The notes under the pieces were generated by a model. It was given only the letters and a program-made list of their open reading frames with translations. It had not been told where the DNA came from and did no database searches. Of a stretch of 16,551 bases of DNA, positions 13,810-16,551 are shown in pieces; position 1 is the first letter of the stretch, and every line of letters begins with the position of its first letter. Both the position numbers and the translations under genes were made by a program. The DNA is from Rhizobacter sp. (GTDB lineage: Bacteria > Pseudomonadota > Gammaproteobacteria > Burkholderiales > Burkholderiaceae): positions 1 through 16,551 of the forward strand of contig JACMKW010000103.1 of NCBI GenBank assembly GCA_014379885.1, written 5' to 3'.

Positions 13810-13815
13810 TAGAAT
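13810..13815 (+). promoter_or_regulatory. Possible -10 element of aroC
   Basis: TAGAAT lies 42 bp before the aroC start in the 151-bp gap between aroC and the divergent membrane-protein gene. It matches the -10 consensus in 5 of 6 positions, but no acceptable -35 is seen at 16-18 bp upstream, so it is only a weak candidate. Confidence 0.25.
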
Positions 13816-13857
13816 CGATAGCTTCGCTTTCCCACTCGCGGTCTTGCCGCGCCCAGC

Positions 13858-14958
13858 ATGTCCGGCAGCACCCTCGGCACTCTGTTCTGCGTCACCAACT
13901 TCGGTGAATCCCACGGCCCTGCCATCGGTTGCGTGATCGACGGCTGCCCACCTGGCATGGAGTTGTCTGAAGCCGACATCCAGCCCGAACTTGACCGCCG
14001 CCGCCCCGGCACCTCGCGCCACGTGACGCAGCGCAACGAGCCCGATGCGGTCGAAATCCTTTCCGGCGTGTTCGAAGGCAAGACCACCGGCACGCCGATC
14101 TGCCTGCTGATTCGCAACACCGACCAGCGCAGCAAGGACTACGGCAACATCCTGCAGACCTTCCGCCCCGGCCACGCCGATTACGCCTATCTGCACAAAT
14201 ACGGCCTGCGCGACCCGCGCGGCGGTGGGCGCGCATCGGCGCGGCTGACTGCGCCTTCGGTGGCCGCAGGCGCTGTGGCGCGTAAATGGTTGAAGCAGCA
14301 GTACGGCACCACCTTCTCGGGTTACATGACGCAGATCGGTGACATCGCCATCCCGTTCGAGTCGCTTGAGCACGTCCCGAACAACCCGTTCTTTGCGCCC
14401 AACGTGACCGACATCGCCCGCCTCGAAGCCTACATGGACGAGCTGCGCAAAGACGGCGACAGCTGCGGCGCGCGCCTGTCGGTTGCAGCGCACAAGGTGC
14501 CCGTGGGCCTCGGCGAGCCGCTGTACGACAAGCTCGATGCCGACATCGCCTACGCCATGATGGGCATCAATGCCGTCAAGGGCGTGGAGATCGGCGCCGG
14601 CTTTGCGAGCGTCACACAGCGCGGCACCACGCACGGCGACGAGCTCACGCCGCAGGGTTTTCGCAACAACAATGCGGGCGGTGTGCTGGGTGGCATCTCC
14701 ACAGGGCAAGACATCACGGTGTCGATCGCCGTCAAGCCCACCAGTTCGATTCGCAGCCCGCGCCAATCAATCGATTTGCAAGGCCAGCCCGCCATGGTGG
14801 AAACCTTCGGCCGCCACGACCCTTGCGTGGTCATCCGCGCCACACCCATTGCCGAAGCGCTGCTCGCTCTGGTGCTGATGGACCACGCGCTGCGCAACCG
14901 CGCGCAGTGTGGCGACGTGCAAGTGGCCACCCCTGCCATCCCTGGCCACATCGGCTGA
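13858..14958 (+). CDS. aroC: Chorismate synthase
   Basis: The 366-residue product has the three chorismate synthase signatures: [18 protein letters not shown] near the N-terminus, [22 protein letters not shown] in the middle (about 101-127), and the C-terminal [19 protein letters not shown] with [11 protein letters not shown]. It converts 5-enolpyruvylshikimate-3-phosphate to chorismate using reduced FMN, the last step of the shikimate pathway before aromatic amino acids, folate and quinones. Length and motif order are normal. ATG 13858 begins [20 protein letters not shown], as in orthologues; the Shine-Dalgarno is weak. It appears to be transcribed alone. Confidence 0.98.
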   Translation: MSGSTLGTLFCVTNFGESHGPAIGCVIDGCPPGMELSEADIQPELDRRRPGTSRHVTQRNEPDAVEILSGVFEGKTTGTPICLLIRNTDQRSKDYGNILQTFRPGHADYAYLHKYGLRDPRGGGRASARLTAPSVAAGAVARKWLKQQYGTTFSGYMTQIGDIAIPFESLEHVPNNPFFAPNVTDIARLEAYMDELRKDGDSCGARLSVAAHKVPVGLGEPLYDKLDADIAYAMMGINAVKGVEIGAGFASVTQRGTTHGDELTPQGFRNNNAGGVLGGISTGQDITVSIAVKPTSSIRSPRQSIDLQGQPAMVETFGRHDPCVVIRATPIAEALLALVLMDHALRNRAQCGDVQVATPAIPGHIG

Positions 14959-14996
14959 ATTGTTTCCAGACTGAGGCCCAGACCTTGGCAAGTGAG

Positions 14997-15018
14997 GCAC
15001 GGCAGCACCGCTGCGTGC
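14997..15018 (+). terminator. Hairpin downstream of aroC
   Basis: GCAC-G-GCAGC (14997-15006) pairs with GCTGC-GTGC (15010-15018) around the loop ACC, with one bulged G, giving a nine-pair GC-rich stem 39 bp after the aroC stop. No T-run follows, so intrinsic termination is uncertain. The rest of the 138-bp gap (14959-15096) shows no gene. Confidence 0.3.
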
Positions 15019-15096
15019 TCAAGTTGCCCCCCAGCCGGCCGAAAAAATGTCGAGCAAGGCCGTTTCGGCGGCTTGGCACAACTTTGGAAGCAGGCG

Positions 15097-15747
15097 ATGG
15101 ACGCATCCCATGGCAAAAAACAATCAGCTTCGGGCGACATGCCCTTGAGCGGGTTTTTCACCTATCACGGTGCATGGGCGCCCGGCGTGAAATTGTTTCG
15201 CCGCATGCACTTCAAGGCCAAGGCGGTTATGGTGTCGGTCATGTTCCTGGTGCCGGTGCTGGCGCTCGGTTTGAGCTTCTACAACGACAAGGCTGCCTCC
15301 ATCGAGTTTTCGGCCAAGGAACGCCTGGGCATCGAATACGCCCGCGACCTGATGCCCACGCTGAAGCTCGCGGTGCAGCACCGTACCTCGGTCGGTACGC
15401 CCGCAGCTGCTGAATTGCGGGGCAAGGTAGAAGCCCAGCTCAAGGTGCTCGCCGCCACCGAGGCGCGGCTGGGTGCCGGCCTTGGAACTGCCCCTCAATT
15501 TGCCAGCCTCAGCGCAGCGGCCAAGGCCGTTTCCGAAAGTGGCGAAGTTCAGGTTGACCTGAGTGGTCTTTCTCGATACCAAACTCCGTTCGGGCTGAGC
15601 CTATCGAAGCCGCAGCGCATCTCGGTGCAGGCACTTCGACAGGCTCAGTGCGAACGGGATCGACAGCGGTGCAGGCACTTCGACGGGATCAGCGCGAACG
15701 GGATCGACCGTGTCTCGGTGCGCACCCTTCGACAGGTCCTGTCCTGA
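15097..15747 (+). pseudogene. Truncated methyl-accepting chemotaxis protein (N-terminal part only)
   Basis: From ATG 15097 the frame encodes a chemoreceptor-like N-terminus: a short cytoplasmic lead (SGFFTYHGAWAPGVKLFRRM), a first membrane helix (AVMVSVMFLVPVLALGLSFY) and the start of a helical periplasmic domain (SAKERLGIEYARDLMPTLKLAVQHR to about SAAAKAVSESGEV). Near 15564 this stops and the frame runs through repeat DNA, giving PFGLSLSKP and LRQAQCERDRQ, known read-through products of dispersed repeats, up to a stop at 15745-15747. The second helix, HAMP and methyl-accepting signalling domains are absent, so it cannot signal. The 217-residue product, if made, would be a stub. The receptor assignment rests on the N-terminal layout and is not certain. 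Confidence 0.7.
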
Positions 15748-15775
15748 GCTTTGTATCAGGGTCAGCGCGAACGAA
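15586..15775. repeat. Cluster of degenerate dispersed palindromic repeats
   Basis: Arms CCGTTCGGGCTGAGCC... (15586-15609) and the facing CTTCGACAGGCTCAG... (15634-15657) are inverted copies with 21 of 24 positions matching. Two direct 44-bp units follow, 15623-15666 and 15667-15710, differing at about 4 positions; both begin CGGTGCAGGCACTTCGAC. A third, broken unit begins at 15716 and ends in GTCAGCGCGAACG. The arm type, TTCGACAGGCTCAG with CGAACGG, is a widespread intergenic repeat in Burkholderiales and other high-GC proteobacteria (knowledge). The cluster sits exactly where the chemoreceptor gene is lost. Confidence 0.75.
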
Positions 15776-15796
15776 ACGGAAATCCTGCGTTAGGCT

Positions 15797-15817
15797 GCTG
15801 CTCCCACAAGGAGCAGC
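15797..15817 (+). promoter_or_regulatory. Hairpin covering the aldo/keto reductase ribosome-binding site
   Basis: GCTGCTCC (15797-15804) pairs perfectly with GGAGCAGC (15810-15817) around CACAA. The Shine-Dalgarno GGAG (15810-15813), seven bases before ATG 15821, is buried in the right arm. A slipped pairing from AGGCTG (15792-15797) to CAGCCT (15814-15819) is also possible. It could limit translation in the folded state; this role is inference. Confidence 0.45.
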
Positions 15818-15820
15818 CTC

Positions 15821-16551
<731 letters not shown>

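Noticed and set aside
13159..14766. 535-codon minus-strand open frame opposite aroC and the membrane-protein gene
   Set aside because: It is an antisense shadow of high-GC aroC; the product is low-complexity Arg/His/Ala-rich, while the plus-strand frame has every chorismate synthase signature.

Overview
The window reads as ordinary chromosomal DNA from a high-GC betaproteobacterium, most likely order Burkholderiales (Rubrivivax/Leptothrix-like). This rests on gene content: a nuo tail leading into a Nudix and a DUF1178 gene, a DUF2917 gene divergent from a GcvA-like LysR, a DUF2069 protein, and a MetY/CBS-domain pair. I assigned the organism from these families and from base composition, not from a search. 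Coding density is very high. I see no rRNA, tRNA, CRISPR array, prophage or integrase.

Layout. 1-2810 (+): the end of nuoM, complete nuoN (respiratory complex I), a Nudix ADP-ribose pyrophosphatase-like hydrolase and a DUF1178 protein, closely spaced and probably one operon tail. 2804-4171: a DUF2917 gene (-) and a LysR regulator (+) diverge from a 156-bp control region. 4296-6714 (-): a compact operon of DUF2069 membrane protein, FAD-linked D-2-hydroxyacid dehydrogenase, a 60-residue unknown and a DUF3830 protein; the first three genes are joined by ATGA stop/start overlaps. 6723-7970 (+): a YihY/BrkB membrane protein whose start codon lies 8 bp from the divergent DUF2069 start. 8122-9756 (-): an Mpo1-like (DUF962) protein and a PAS-PAS-GGDEF diguanylate cyclase. 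9996-10550 (+): a short exported or membrane-anchored unknown. 10553-12672 (-): O-acetylhomoserine sulfhydrylase (metY) coupled to an alpha/beta hydrolase. 12756-13229 (+): a CBS-pair protein. 13266-13706 (-): a four-helix membrane protein. 13858-14958 (+): aroC. 15097-15747 (+): the start of a chemoreceptor gene that runs into repeats. 15821 to the end (+): an aldo/keto reductase cut by the window edge.

The most interesting structure is between and around genes. (1) A 167-bp nearly fully palindromic element at 7971-8137, flanked by CTAG on both sides, sits between the convergent yihY and cyclase genes. It looks like a MITE, and it appears to have replaced the cyclase stop codon while leaving the yihY stop intact. 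(2) A roughly 29-codon relic of an alpha/beta-hydrolase C-terminus at 9768-9853 matches the end of the intact hydrolase about 800 bp away. (3) The chemoreceptor gene loses its signalling half where a cluster of degenerate dispersed repeats with 44-bp periodicity begins. (4) A hairpin covers the ribosome-binding site of the aldo/keto reductase. I found no convincing undescribed multi-gene system; the window is mostly housekeeping and conserved accessory genes.
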